This document shows, piece after piece, positions 35,841 to 45,433 of a DNA stretch of 64,000 nt (within the stretch, counting starts at the first letter, position 1; each line of letters begins with the position of its first letter). The translations under genes were made by a program, and so were the position numbers. The DNA comes from JAJCYX01 sp965243825 (GTDB taxonomy: Bacteria > Chloroflexota > Dehalococcoidia > Lucifugimonadales > Lucifugimonadaceae). The notes under the pieces were generated by a model, which saw only the letters and a list, made by a program, of their open reading frames with translations, was not told the DNA's origin and made no database searches. The stretch lies in NCBI GenBank assembly GCA_965243825.1, contig CBDEVT010000001.1, positions 248,001 to 312,000 of the forward strand, given 5' to 3'.

Positions 35841-36608
35841 CTATGCAGACTCGACCGGGTTGTGGAGGACACCGATCTTGTCGATCTCTACGGTCACATC
35901 ACCACCCGGGTTGATCGGAGGCGTCGTGCCCGACGTTCCGGTCCACAGCATGTCACCAACTTCGAGAGTTGCGTACTTGCTGATGAACGAGATCGCCTGA
36001 GCAGTCGTGAAGATCATCTCTGAAGAGTGGCACTTCTGCCCTTCTACACCGTTAACCAGACCCCGAATGTTGCAGTCCTGCGGATCGATGTCCGTCACGA
36101 TGAACGGGCCCGTTGGTCCAAACGTGTCGGCAGACTTTGCCCGCCACCACTGCTTGTCAGCATTGGGACCAGACTGCCACTCGCGGGCGCTTACGTCGTT
36201 GCCTGCGGTGTAGCCGAATACATGGTCCAGCGCTTCTTCTTCCGAGACGTTGCTAGCACGTTTGCCAATGATCGCAACAAGCTCCGACTCACAGACAACC
36301 AGACCGGCATCAGCCGGAAGCTTGATGGGGTCACCGGGACCGATGATGGCGTTGGTGTTCTTGTAGAAGGGCTCAGGGCGCGTGGGTGCGTCTGCACCAA
36401 GCAGGTGTGAACCATAGTTGAGCGCCAGACAGAGCATCTTTCCGGGCTTGGGATTAGGCGCAAGGATCTTGATGTCATCAAGGCTCTGTGTGTCGCCGGT
36501 TTCGGAGTAGTCCTGGCCGATGGGAGAGTTTGAGATCTCTTTGACGGTGTCGCCGTCCACGATGCCGTATGCCGCACCGTCTCCTTTTGCGAATCGAACG
36601 AATTTCAT
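35841..36608 (-). CDS. Fumarylacetoacetate hydrolase (FAH) family protein
   Basis: 255 residues of the FAH fold, whose members hydrolyse or isomerise/decarboxylate oxo-acids in aromatic and other ring-cleavage pathways. The metal-binding CESELVAIIG and the GYTAGNDVSAREWQ segment are diagnostic, followed by KSADTFGPTGPFIV and a C-terminal GDMLWTGTSG. ATG at 36608 (MKFVRFAKGDG) is chosen: the frame is open to 36683 but those residues are not conserved in the family. Other oxo-acid enzymes (HpcH, RraA) are elsewhere in the window, but no ring-cleavage enzyme is seen, so the substrate is open. Confidence 0.88.
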   Translation of the reverse strand: MKFVRFAKGDGAAYGIVDGDTVKEISNSPIGQDYSETGDTQSLDDIKILAPNPKPGKMLCLALNYGSHLLGADAPTRPEPFYKNTNAIIGPGDPIKLPADAGLVVCESELVAIIGKRASNVSEEEALDHVFGYTAGNDVSAREWQSGPNADKQWWRAKSADTFGPTGPFIVTDIDPQDCNIRGLVNGVEGQKCHSSEMIFTTAQAISFISKYATLEVGDMLWTGTSGTTPPINPGGDVTVEIDKIGVLHNPVESA

Positions 36609-36833
36609 ATCTGGCTGTTGCTCCCGACAGTTTTGCTGACGTCCCGAGGAAATCCCAGCGGGATGAGTTTTGACGCGCGCCATAGCGAACGTCTATATCA
36701 GCGGACAGTCTAAGGGCAGGTGAGGGCACGCGCCAGTTGACAGAATGACGCCTGAGAAATCGGAGCTACACTGGCGACGAAACGAACGATGTTCTACAGC
36801 CAATCATCCACTCGAATCGTTGCGGAGACAAAA

Positions 36834-38435
36834 ATGCTCGATGTCATCATCAAGAACGGCACCGTAATCGACGGTACTGGCGCCCCTGGATTTCCAGCGG
36901 ACGTCGGCATCAGGGGAGACTCAGTCGTCCACGTCGCAGGTCCGGGCCAGATCGATGTCGAAGCCGGTTCCACGATCGATGCTTCGGGCAAGGTCGTTAC
37001 CCCGGGATTTATCGACCTCCACACCCACTCCGATGCATCGTTTCTTGTTGACCCACTCGCCGATTCCAAACTGACCCAGGGCGTGACGCTGGAACTGTTC
37101 GGCAACTGCGGCATGAGTTTCTGTGCACCGCTCATTGGCATGGCGAAGGACCAGTTCGATGAACGTCTTTCGCGTTCAGGTGACGCGCTGGAAGCAACGT
37201 GGACAGACTTCGACGGTTACCTGACGGCACTCGAGGATGCAGGCTCGACGATCAACGTAGCGACGCAAGTCGGTCACGGAACGGTGCGCGCGGCTGTGCT
37301 TGGTATGGACCCGCGGGCGCCAGATGCTGAAGAGTTGGACCGCATCCAACAACTTGTCGCAGAGAGTCTCGATGCAGGAGCACTCGGCGTTTCCACCGGG
37401 CTCTGGTACGCGCCCGGCTCGTACTCCCTGACTGACGAAGTGATCGCCTACACGCAGCCAGCTGCTGATCGCGGGAAACTCTACTCGTCTCACATCCGTT
37501 CGGAAGCCGACGATCTCTGCGGTCTGTTCCCTGCCCACGCCGAGGCCATAGAGATAGGCCGCCGCACTGGCGCTCGTATCCAGATTTCGCACGTCAAAGC
37601 CGTCGGACCAAAGTTCTGGGGTCGTGGGCACGAGTTGTTGGAGGGAATGCACCGAGCTCGACTGGAAGGCATCGACGTAGCGGGCGATCAATACCCGTAC
37701 GCGTGGTCCAGCACCGGATTCTCAGGCGCGATGTTCGGCCGATGGGCGCTTGTTGGCGGTAGACAGAAAACGCTTGAGAGACTTGCAGACAGCGATATCC
37801 GAGCACGAATCCGATCGGACGTCGACTACTACATTAACCGAAACCACGACGCTCACGGCTGCGTCATCGCGAGCTTCCCACCTGACCAGTCGCTGGAAGG
37901 TCGGAGCCTGCAGGATGTCGCAGATGAGTGGGGAGTTGAACCGCAGGAGGCGGCTCTGCGACTGTATGAGCAGTCAGAAGGCGCTTACGTGCTTCATTCC
38001 ATGGAAGACAAAGATGTCTACGACATTGCCGCCGACCCGTTCGTGACGGTTGCTTCTGATGGCAGTTCCCTGCGTGATGAAGGTCCGCTTTCTTCTGGAA
38101 AGCCGCACCCACGAAGCTACGGCACCAACACAAGATTCTTCGAGCACATGGTCCTGGAGAAGAAGCTGGTTTCGCTTGAAGAGGCGGTCCGCAAGATGAC
38201 TTCGCTTGCCGCCCAACGTCTTGGCCTGACGCGGCGTGGCCGCATCGGTGTCGGACAGATAGCAGACATCTGCGTATTCAAGCCAGAAAACCTGGAGGAA
38301 CACGCAACGTACGAGGCTCCTCACCAGTACTCAACGGGCATGGATCATGTGCTGGTAAACGGGAAGTCTGCCATGAAAGACGGAAAAGTCACCGGCGAAC
38401 TGAACGGGCGAGTGTTGAGAAAGTTGACCGACTGA
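36834..38435 (+). CDS. N-acyl-D-amino-acid deacylase family amidohydrolase
   Basis: 533-residue amidohydrolase of the D-aminoacylase/dihydroorotase-like type. Features are the N-terminal beta-sandwich start (DVIIKNGTVIDGTGAPG), the metal pair in GFIDLHTHSDASF, a cysteine in FGNCGMSFC, ISHVKAVGPKFWGRG and the late VASDGSS Asp. The predicted reaction is hydrolysis of N-acyl-D-amino acids or similar cyclic amides. ATG at 36834 has GGAGAC close upstream; the upstream in-frame ATG at 36789 adds non-conserved residues. The stop codon overlaps the ATG of the next gene by one base, so the two form an operon. Confidence 0.88.
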   Translation: MLDVIIKNGTVIDGTGAPGFPADVGIRGDSVVHVAGPGQIDVEAGSTIDASGKVVTPGFIDLHTHSDASFLVDPLADSKLTQGVTLELFGNCGMSFCAPLIGMAKDQFDERLSRSGDALEATWTDFDGYLTALEDAGSTINVATQVGHGTVRAAVLGMDPRAPDAEELDRIQQLVAESLDAGALGVSTGLWYAPGSYSLTDEVIAYTQPAADRGKLYSSHIRSEADDLCGLFPAHAEAIEIGRRTGARIQISHVKAVGPKFWGRGHELLEGMHRARLEGIDVAGDQYPYAWSSTGFSGAMFGRWALVGGRQKTLERLADSDIRARIRSDVDYYINRNHDAHGCVIASFPPDQSLEGRSLQDVADEWGVEPQEAALRLYEQSEGAYVLHSMEDKDVYDIAADPFVTVASDGSSLRDEGPLSSGKPHPRSYGTNTRFFEHMVLEKKLVSLEEAVRKMTSLAAQRLGLTRRGRIGVGQIADICVFKPENLEEHATYEAPHQYSTGMDHVLVNGKSAMKDGKVTGELNGRVLRKLTD

Positions 38436-39259
38436 TGCCGTTAGTAGACGGTATGGCTGAGCACAGAGTTAACCTCGGCTCTCACGAGATCGCCTATAGC
38501 GAAGGGCCAGACAACGGCCCGCCGCTGGTATTAGTTCATGGACTCACCGGCAGACGTGATTCGTTTGAACCGGTTGTTCCCGCGTTACTTCCTGAGTTTC
38601 ATCTCTTCGCAATCGACCAGCGAGGCCACGGTCTCTCGGGTCACGTCACAGGGCACTATGCGATCGGTGATTACTCTAGTGACTTGATACAGGTCCTGCG
38701 CAAGCTTTTCGGTAGCCCCGTGTTCGTGTGGGGTCAATCGCTTGGTGCTGGCGTCACGCTGGATGCCGCGGGTAGAGAGCCAGACCTGTTTGATGCGGTT
38801 GTGCTGGAAGATCCTCCACTTCGTTCTGGAGCTACCCGATCTGCGTTACATGAGACGTTTGTCAGATGGTTAGATCTCTCGTCTTCAGATCTTGGTGTTG
38901 ATGAAATTGAGCGCCAATTGGCTGGATCGAATACCAAGGCAGCCGGAGCGGGTGCTAGGTACAAAGCAGAGACGTTGCACCAGCTCGATCCCGACGTTCT
39001 CAGACACGCAGTAGAAAACAGGATCTGGAACGACTACGACGTCACGGCCGCACTCACCTTGGTAAGTTGCCCTGCATTTCTGATGCAGGCCGATCCTGAG
39101 GCTGGTGGAATCATCCCCGACGATGTAATGGCTTCTCTGCAACCGCTTCCGCCTAACTTCCAACATAGAAAGTTCACCGGCTCCGGTCACAAAGTGCATG
39201 CAGACCAGCCAGAACTAGCAGTGGCGGCCGTGCGGGACTTTCTTCTGTCGACAGGTTAA
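38435..39259 (+). CDS. Alpha/beta hydrolase
   Basis: 274-residue alpha/beta hydrolase-fold enzyme. Seen are the oxyanion strand LVHGLTGRRDSF, the nucleophile elbow WGQSLGAG (Ser), acid candidates near FLMQADPEAG and the catalytic His in GSGHKVHAD. No signal peptide. Overlapping the D-aminoacylase-like gene by one base, it may act on the same compound class (ester or amide). It ends three bases before the convergent pseudouridine synthase gene. Confidence 0.87.
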   Translation: MPLVDGMAEHRVNLGSHEIAYSEGPDNGPPLVLVHGLTGRRDSFEPVVPALLPEFHLFAIDQRGHGLSGHVTGHYAIGDYSSDLIQVLRKLFGSPVFVWGQSLGAGVTLDAAGREPDLFDAVVLEDPPLRSGATRSALHETFVRWLDLSSSDLGVDEIERQLAGSNTKAAGAGARYKAETLHQLDPDVLRHAVENRIWNDYDVTAALTLVSCPAFLMQADPEAGGIIPDDVMASLQPLPPNFQHRKFTGSGHKVHADQPELAVAAVRDFLLSTG

Positions 39260-39262
39260 GTT

Positions 39263-40024
39263 TTATCGGCGACCGATCGATCGCCGCGGAGAAGAAGCCG
39301 CCTTTTTCCGGCGCTGAGTCTTCGCGGAGACCTGTCTAAGCGCATCAACCTCAGCACCCTTGAGATCTCGCCATTCGCCTGACGCGACACCGGCAAGGTC
39401 AAGGCTGCCCAGCTTCACGCGTTGCAGTCCCAATACAGGTGACCCGACTGCAGCGAGCATTCGACGCACGATCCGCTTCTTGCCTTCGTGGACCGTGATC
39501 TCGACTCTTGTTCGGGAATGGTTTAGCGAATTCACGACGGCCGGACGCGTAACCCCGTCTTCAAGCTGAATGCCTCGCTCAAGCAGCCGCTTACCATCGG
39601 CGTTGAGCGGCGTCTCAAGATCAGCGACGTATACCTTGTCGATCTCGAACCTAGGGTGTGCGACGCGGTGCGAGAAAAGTCCGTCGTTCGTGAAAAGCAG
39701 TAGCCCAGAGGTCTCTGCATCAAGCCTCCCAACCGGGTAGACACGCTCGGGTACATCGACAAGATCCATCACTGTCGGACGGCCCTGTGGGTCGGAGAGA
39801 GTGGTGACGTAACCGGTCGGCTTATTCAGCAGCAGATAGCGCTTCTTCTCTGCGGCGATAGGCTTGCCATCAAGCGTGATCTCGTCCGCCATTGGATCAG
39901 CAGATTCGCCGAGCGCGGCGACATCGCCATTTACTTGTACTCTGCCCGCAGAGATGAGTTCCTCGCTCTTGCGTCGGGAGGCAATGCCGGCAGAGGCGAG
40001 TATTTTTTGAAGCCGCTGTTTCAT
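39263..40024 (-). CDS. RluB/RsuA-type rRNA pseudouridine synthase
   Basis: 253 residues. An N-terminal S4 RNA-binding domain (RLQKILASAGIASRRKSEELI) precedes the synthase domain with the catalytic Asp in VGRLDAETSGLLLFTNDG, followed by VHEGKKRIVRRMLAAVG. It makes pseudouridine in 23S (RluB/RluF) or 16S (RsuA) rRNA; the sequence is closer to the RluB side, but this is not settled. A lysine/arginine-rich tail ends the protein. ATG at 40024. Confidence 0.92.
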   Translation of the reverse strand: MKQRLQKILASAGIASRRKSEELISAGRVQVNGDVAALGESADPMADEITLDGKPIAAEKKRYLLLNKPTGYVTTLSDPQGRPTVMDLVDVPERVYPVGRLDAETSGLLLFTNDGLFSHRVAHPRFEIDKVYVADLETPLNADGKRLLERGIQLEDGVTRPAVVNSLNHSRTRVEITVHEGKKRIVRRMLAAVGSPVLGLQRVKLGSLDLAGVASGEWRDLKGAEVDALRQVSAKTQRRKKAASSPRRSIGRR

Positions 40025-40166
40025 GTAGCCAGTTTCGCGCCATCAGCCCAAACCTCGCGCAACGACTATGACTTGTGGCATAGTTGCGTCACGTTGGCCG
40101 CACCGGCCCCGCAAACCAAGTCGATCTTTCCGACCAGAACCGTATCCATTCAGCAAGACAAAGAAC

Positions 40167-41339
40167 ATGACTTACGACATCGTCATCAAGAACGGCACAG
40201 TTGTTGACCCATCACAGGGCTTGCATGCGAAGAAAGACATAGCTGTCGCCGGTGGCAAGATCAGGGCCATTGAAGACTCGATCTCCGACAAGGACACCCA
40301 CGACGTAATCGAAGCTGACGGTCTGCTCGTCACGCCTGGACTTGTAGACCTGCATGTGCACGTCTGGTGGGGTGTCGCTCACCTCGCGATAGAAGCCGAC
40401 CCGGCGTGTGTCTATCGCGGTGTCACAACCGCCATCGACGCAGGCTCCTCTGGTGCAAACACCATCGCCGGGTTCAACCGCTACGTGATGGACGAGGCTC
40501 ACACTCGCGTTTTGGCGTTCCTCCACATCTCGGGCATGGGTCAGCTAGACAACGAGATCGGCGAGCTACAGGACATCCGATGGGCGCGTGTAGACAAGGC
40601 GGTCGAGGCGGCAAAGCTGCACGCAGACAGAATAGTTGGGATCAAGGTGCGGCTCACAGACAACATCGTTGGAGAGAACGATGTTGTGGCCATCAAGCGT
40701 GCATCTGAAGCGGCCAAGGAGATTGGCAAGCCGCTCATGATTCACATAGGTGGCTCAGTCCACCCGTTGGAAGAGCTGCTGCCAGTGCTGCGGTCAGGCG
40801 ACATTGTTACCCATAGCTTCACAGGAAACACGAACGGCATCCTCGACAACAACGACCGGGTCAAGGACGTGGCAAAAGACGCAGCGTCCCGCGGCGTGAT
40901 TTTCGATGTCGGCCATGGCGCGGGCAGCTTCTCATTTGATGTGCAGGAGAAGGCGATTGAGGACGGTTTCTGGGCCGGGACTGTCAGCAGCGATGTTCAC
41001 CGCTATAACCTGCGCGGGCCTGTTTACGACCTGATGACGACACTCTCTAAGTACCTGTACCTGGGCAAGACGCTGGACGAGGTGATTGCTCTAGGCACGA
41101 CGGCACCTGCAAGAGCCGTTCACCTCGACGATCACATCGGCACATTACAGGTAGGCGCGGATGCCGATATCTCGATCATCGAACTGCGCGAAGGCCCGGT
41201 GACACTAACCGACGCACGTGGAGCAACCCGCGAGGGAAATCAGCTACTCGTGCCGGTAGAGACGCTGCGTGCTGGCCGCCGCTTCTCGCCGCAGCACTCC
41301 TTCCACCCGCACCTGATCGGCCACGGTCATTCGCACTGA
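40167..41339 (+). CDS. Amidohydrolase/deacetylase family metallohydrolase
   Basis: 390 residues of the amidohydrolase superfamily branch related to EF_0837/Atu3266 (amide or N-acetyl hydrolysis of amino-acid derivatives). The HxH is in VDLHVHVWWG, then the probable carboxylated Lys in VGIKVRLTD, His in MIHIGG and VTHSFTG, and the Asp in SSDVH. The ATG at 40167 (MTYDIVIKNGTVVDP) is the true start; the open frame further upstream is non-coding in character. Second amidohydrolase of the window. One base separates its stop from the convergent membrane protein gene. Confidence 0.88.
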   Translation: MTYDIVIKNGTVVDPSQGLHAKKDIAVAGGKIRAIEDSISDKDTHDVIEADGLLVTPGLVDLHVHVWWGVAHLAIEADPACVYRGVTTAIDAGSSGANTIAGFNRYVMDEAHTRVLAFLHISGMGQLDNEIGELQDIRWARVDKAVEAAKLHADRIVGIKVRLTDNIVGENDVVAIKRASEAAKEIGKPLMIHIGGSVHPLEELLPVLRSGDIVTHSFTGNTNGILDNNDRVKDVAKDAASRGVIFDVGHGAGSFSFDVQEKAIEDGFWAGTVSSDVHRYNLRGPVYDLMTTLSKYLYLGKTLDEVIALGTTAPARAVHLDDHIGTLQVGADADISIIELREGPVTLTDARGATREGNQLLVPVETLRAGRRFSPQHSFHPHLIGHGHSH

Positions 41340-41340
41340 A

Positions 41341-42105
41341 TCACTCGAGGATCCACTCCCATTCCATTTCAGGTTCGTAGGTCTCGAAGTTCTCTCTGAG
41401 AGTCATATCGATCGAGTATCTGGATGATTGGTTCGGGTGAACCGGTTGAATTCCAAGTTCCTGGGAACGCTGACCAACCAGTAGTCCGGCAGCATTGTAC
41501 ATGTAGATAGTGAGTTTCGGGTCGACGACCGACCAATCTGCATTTCGATTCTCGAGACTCCCCGAAAACCGTACAACGTTGTCGTCTATCAGAAAGGTTT
41601 CGTCCTCTTCCCAAATAAGCTCTGCAACCGTCGGCTCATCTATCTCTCCCGCAGTGAAGGCGAGCGTCCCGGCACCGACTATCGCACCGCCAAGCACTAT
41701 CGCCGCACCCAACCAGATGAAAACGGATGTGGAGTTTGTGGAGCTCCTAAACTTAAGAGTAAAACCCTTAACCAGGCGGTAGCCTCCGTAGAGCATTGGG
41801 CCCCACATCAGGAAGTACGTTCCGCCCGGCCCTGCGAATATCCAGGTCAAGGCAGTGATCAGTCCGCCCAGTGCGAACGCGCCAAATCCCCAGATAAGGT
41901 CTTTAGTGCCTTCTTCCCGCATCGCTGCACGGGCCGGTGTGAAGACTCCACCACGTGCGGCATCATAGAGTCGCTCAGCTTCGGGTGGTGACAGATTCCA
42001 CTTGATACGAATCTGAGTCGTAACAGCAGCAGGCGATATGCCGCTTGCGATCAGCTTTCGAGTTTCAGCTAAGGTTTCTTCATCAAACGTGCCTGACGAG
42101 ACCAT
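41341..42105 (-). CDS. Predicted membrane protein with C-terminal extracytoplasmic domain
   Basis: 254 residues of unknown function. The first 80 residues are soluble and helical. Three hydrophobic segments follow (WGFGAFALGGLITALTWIF, a middle segment with FLMWGPMLYGGY, and VFIWLGAAIVLGGAIVGAG). The last 85 residues are beta-rich and resemble FxLYD-like domains of exported proteins (SGSLENRNADWSVVDPKLTIYMYN). The C-terminal part probably faces outward. It is divergent from ccmA (138 bases) but unrelated to Ccm proteins by sequence. Confidence 0.7.
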   Translation of the reverse strand: MVSSGTFDEETLAETRKLIASGISPAAVTTQIRIKWNLSPPEAERLYDAARGGVFTPARAAMREEGTKDLIWGFGAFALGGLITALTWIFAGPGGTYFLMWGPMLYGGYRLVKGFTLKFRSSTNSTSVFIWLGAAIVLGGAIVGAGTLAFTAGEIDEPTVAELIWEEDETFLIDDNVVRFSGSLENRNADWSVVDPKLTIYMYNAAGLLVGQRSQELGIQPVHPNQSSRYSIDMTLRENFETYEPEMEWEWILE

Positions 42106-42243
42106 TTATTTGCCTCCAGTCTTTCTGCACCATGCAAGTGCAGTCTATATCTCGAGCATACTCCGATCTAACTAAGCCCAAACACGTAAACTCTGTCAGG
42201 TAAGCCCACTGTTTCACGCAACGTTAGTCGTATCGGATGCCTT

Positions 42244-42945
42244 TTGATCGAAGTTCGCAAACTCGTTAAGTCATACGGTGCCACCGGCGTACTGCGCGGT
42301 GTTGACTTGACCGCGCCGTCCGGCGAGGCGCTGGTGCTGCTCGGGCCTAACGGCGCGGGCAAGACAACACTTCTTCGGATCCTGGCAACCTTAACCAAGC
42401 CGGACTCAGGCGAAGTCAGAATCCACGGTGCCAGTACTGCCGGTAACGGCGAGTTGATCAGGCAGCACATCGGGGTCGTGATGCATTCGCCGATGCTTTA
42501 TGGCGAGTTGACCGTTCTGGAGAACTTGCAGTTTTTTGCCCGAATGTTCGGAGTCACAGGTGCGTCTGATCGGATATCAGGCCTGCTTGAACGTGTAGAG
42601 ATGGACCGACGCGCCGACGTCCGCGTACGCCTGCTTTCACATGGGCAACAGAAGCGAGTGGCACTTGCTCGGGCGCTCCTGCACTCGCCGCGTACGCTTC
42701 TGCTGGACGAACCGGAATCCGGGCTCGACCAGCGTGCAAGATCGGTACTGACCGGCATCATTGACGACTACCGATCTCCAGGGCACTCGGTGATTCTGAC
42801 CACACATCAGCTTGAACTTGGACTTCAGGTTGCCGACTCCGTCGCCGCTCTGGAGCGTGGCCGAGTTTCGCTTCACGAACCTGTGTCGAATGTCGATATC
42901 AGTTCGCTGCAGAGGCAGTTCAGCGAACCGGTGGGGACGGCATAA
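42244..42945 (+). CDS. ccmA: Heme exporter ATP-binding protein CcmA
   Basis: ABC ATPase of 233 residues that with CcmB, CcmC and CcmD releases heme-loaded CcmE. Walker A is LGPNGAGKTTLLR, the signature is LSHGQQKRVALARAL and Walker B is LLLDEPESGLD. The assignment to CcmA rests on the following ccmB, ccmC and ccmE genes; the sequence alone is a generic ABC ATPase. It starts with TTG at 42244, without a strong ribosome site. The last base of its stop codon is the first base of the ccmB ATG. Confidence 0.9.
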   Translation: MIEVRKLVKSYGATGVLRGVDLTAPSGEALVLLGPNGAGKTTLLRILATLTKPDSGEVRIHGASTAGNGELIRQHIGVVMHSPMLYGELTVLENLQFFARMFGVTGASDRISGLLERVEMDRRADVRVRLLSHGQQKRVALARALLHSPRTLLLDEPESGLDQRARSVLTGIIDDYRSPGHSVILTTHQLELGLQVADSVAALERGRVSLHEPVSNVDISSLQRQFSEPVGTA

Positions 42946-43697
42946 TGGCAGAATCGCAGGCCGAACAGGAAGCGCAAAGAGAACCTTCAGCTCCGGCAAA
43001 GGTTTCCGCATCGTCTAATTTCCGCGCCTCTCTCGGAATCATCTGGGCTATTGCTCGGAAAGACTTATTGCTCGAGATTCGCAATCGCGATGTGATTGTT
43101 TCGATCGCCGGATTCGTCCTGCTTGTCTTCGCGATATTCACCTTTGCCGTTGACATCAACGATAAAGAAAACGCGCTCCTTGTCGGCCCCGGAGTTCTGT
43201 GGGCAGGAATCGCATTCGCAGGGGTGATCGGACTGAACCGTGCATTCGCCCTGGAGATGGAAAGAGACACGCTTGAAGGGCTGATGCTCACGCCTGTCAG
43301 CCGCGATCTGATCTTCCTCGGCAAAGCGCTTGGAAACCTGCTGTTCCTGGCCATCTCGATTGGTATCGCTCTGCCGGTGTTCGCAATCCTGTTCAATCTC
43401 GTCGTCTTCCGACTTGAGATGCTGGCAATCGCGCTCTTGCTGGTGATCGGATTCAGCTCGGTTGGCACACTTTTCGCAGCAATGAGCGTCCGGGTCAGGG
43501 CGCGTGAGATCATGTTGCCTCTACTGTTTTTGCCGGTTGTCGCTCCCCTGCTGCTGGCCGCGATCGAGGCCACTGCGGACCTGGTTGCAGGTGATAGCTG
43601 GAGCGAGATGTCGCAATGGCTTCAGCTGGCTGCAGCTTTCGATGTTGTGTTCCTCATCGTCTCCGCAGTCATTTTCCAGTTCATCCTCGAAGACTGA
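42945..43697 (+). CDS. ccmB: Heme exporter membrane protein CcmB
   Basis: Membrane partner of CcmA, 250 residues, slightly longer than usual (about 220) owing to a 25-residue hydrophilic N-terminus. Six membrane segments are seen. The family signature includes WAIARKDLLLEIRNRD, GIAFAGVIGLNRAFALEMERDTLEGLMLTP and the loop VRARE. The ATG overlaps the ccmA stop by one base. Confidence 0.92.
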   Translation: MAESQAEQEAQREPSAPAKVSASSNFRASLGIIWAIARKDLLLEIRNRDVIVSIAGFVLLVFAIFTFAVDINDKENALLVGPGVLWAGIAFAGVIGLNRAFALEMERDTLEGLMLTPVSRDLIFLGKALGNLLFLAISIGIALPVFAILFNLVVFRLEMLAIALLLVIGFSSVGTLFAAMSVRVRAREIMLPLLFLPVVAPLLLAAIEATADLVAGDSWSEMSQWLQLAAAFDVVFLIVSAVIFQFILED

Positions 43698-43795
43698 TCT
43701 CCGTTCCTGCTGTTCCTTACCCGTCAGTTAAGGTTTTGCAACCTATGCAGAACGCAACTGATTCGCTCCAAAGTACAAAGACAGGGGACTCAGCC

Positions 43796-44599
43796 ATGGC
43801 AGAACGACTCGACGGCAAAGTTGCAGTGATTACCGGCGGCAACAGCGGGATTGGCGAAGGAACAGGACACCTTTTCGCCCGAGAAGGTGCAAAGGTGGTT
43901 CTGATGGCGAGGCGTGAGGATCAGGGAGCGAGAGTGGAAGCGGCGATTCGATCAGAGGGTGGAGATGCCACATTCATAAGATGCGATGTTGCCGACGAAG
44001 CCTCAGTAAATGCCGCGGTCGATCAGGCTGCTGGAGTTCATGGCAGGATCGACACGCTGTTCAACAACGCAGGTGGAGGTGCACCGGGCAACTTTCCAGA
44101 CGAGACTCCTGAAGATTTCCTGCGGGTTTTGAACCTCAATGTTGTTGGCACGATGCAGATGACGCGGGCGGTGTGGCCCCATTTGATCGAAGCTGGTGGC
44201 GGAACCGTAGTGAATATGTCCTCTTTGGCGGCACAGCGAGGTATGAGTTCGCGAATGCAGGACGAGTACGGCGCCACGTCTTCGTCATACTGGGCAGCAA
44301 AAGCTGGAGTAGACGCGCTAACGCGATACATGGCAGGTGTCGGAGGAAGGCACAACATCCGTGTGAATGGAGTACGTCCGGGCCAGATCATGACTCCTGG
44401 TGCAACCAGAGGAACGATCAACGACCCGGATGGCGGGCATCATGCGTTCGAGAAGCTCTTCAATCTCGTGCAGATTGTTGAGGGTCCGGGATATCCGGAG
44501 GATGTTGCGAACCTGGTGCTCTTTCTGTCGAACGAAGAATCGAGGTTCATCTCCGGAGAGATAATCAACGTAGATGGAGGTTGTGCATCAAAGGGCTGA
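43796..44599 (+). CDS. SDR family oxidoreductase inside the ccm cluster
   Basis: 267-residue classical SDR. TGGNSGIG is near residue 13, NNAGG follows strand 4, Ser lies in NMSSLAAQ, and the active pair is YWAAK. An Arg in MARREDQ after strand 2 suggests NADP(H). The ATG at 43796 has AGGGGA upstream; an in-frame ATG at 43745 is less likely. It stands between ccmB and ccmC, with 98 and 126 bases either side, so it breaks the ccm order and may be independently expressed. No role in cytochrome c maturation is known for SDRs. Confidence 0.9.
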   Translation: MAERLDGKVAVITGGNSGIGEGTGHLFAREGAKVVLMARREDQGARVEAAIRSEGGDATFIRCDVADEASVNAAVDQAAGVHGRIDTLFNNAGGGAPGNFPDETPEDFLRVLNLNVVGTMQMTRAVWPHLIEAGGGTVVNMSSLAAQRGMSSRMQDEYGATSSSYWAAKAGVDALTRYMAGVGGRHNIRVNGVRPGQIMTPGATRGTINDPDGGHHAFEKLFNLVQIVEGPGYPEDVANLVLFLSNEESRFISGEIINVDGGCASKG

Positions 44600-44725
44600 G
44601 CACGACGCAGCCGAAGTGAATCCAGGTTGAGAACGAACGATTGAAAGCGTTCTTGAGACAGGTGTTTGTGATAAAGTGCACACACTTCTTAACCGCCAGA
44701 GGGACAGGCCAACCCGGAACTTGAA

Positions 44726-45433
44726 ATGAGCTCACTCCTCAGGGCGTCGAACCTCCTCCTGATCATCACCGCCGGCCTCATGGCCATCACGTTGTGGATG
44801 ATCTTTTTCTGGGTACCCACAGAGTCCAACCAGGGCAATATTCAGCGCATCCTTTACATTCATGTGCCTGTTGCCTGGGGCGCGATGCTGGCGATCATCG
44901 TGGTGGCGGGTGCGTCCTTTGCCTATCTGCGCACGAAGAACGAGATGTGGGACCGACTCGCCGTCGCCACAGCCGAGACAGGTGTCGTATTCGGTGCGTT
45001 GATGTTGATCACCGGGATGATCTGGGCACGACCGGTCTGGGGAGTGTGGTGGACAGGCGAGGCAAAGCTCACGACGGCGCTGATCCTGTTCTTCGTCTAC
45101 ATTGCTTACCTGATGTTCCGCGCATACTTCCCACCCGGAGCACAGCGGCAGCGCCTGGCTGCGATCATAGGCCTGATCGGAGCGATCGATACCCCGATCA
45201 TCTACTACGCTGCGAACCTCTGGTCACAGGCTCACCCGCCCTCTGTGATTGGCCCTAGCTCAGATAACGAGAGTGCATTTTCAGGTGAGTTCGGAGTAAC
45301 CCTTTTTGCCGCAACAATGGCCTTCACGTTCCTCTTCATCTATATCGCCAGAGAACGGTTTGCTACTCGGGAGACCGAAGACTCGCTGATCGAGATCAGG
45401 CGACAGATTGGCGACGCGGAGCCCGCTCATTGA
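44726..45433 (+). CDS. ccmC: Cytochrome c maturation protein CcmC
   Basis: Heme-handling membrane protein that loads heme on CcmE. 235 residues, six membrane segments. The tryptophan-rich motif lies in WGVWWTGEAKLT, and candidate external heme-ligand histidines are in LYIHVPVAWG and SQAHPPS. Starts with ATG at 44726. The stop overlaps the next start at TTGA. Confidence 0.93.
   Translation: MSSLLRASNLLLIITAGLMAITLWMIFFWVPTESNQGNIQRILYIHVPVAWGAMLAIIVVAGASFAYLRTKNEMWDRLAVATAETGVVFGALMLITGMIWARPVWGVWWTGEAKLTTALILFFVYIAYLMFRAYFPPGAQRQRLAAIIGLIGAIDTPIIYYAANLWSQAHPPSVIGPSSDNESAFSGEFGVTLFAATMAFTFLFIYIARERFATRETEDSLIEIRRQIGDAEPAH

Noticed and set aside
44660..44690. AAGTG/CACTT short inverted repeat before ccmC
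   Set aside because: Only five-base arms; too short to support.
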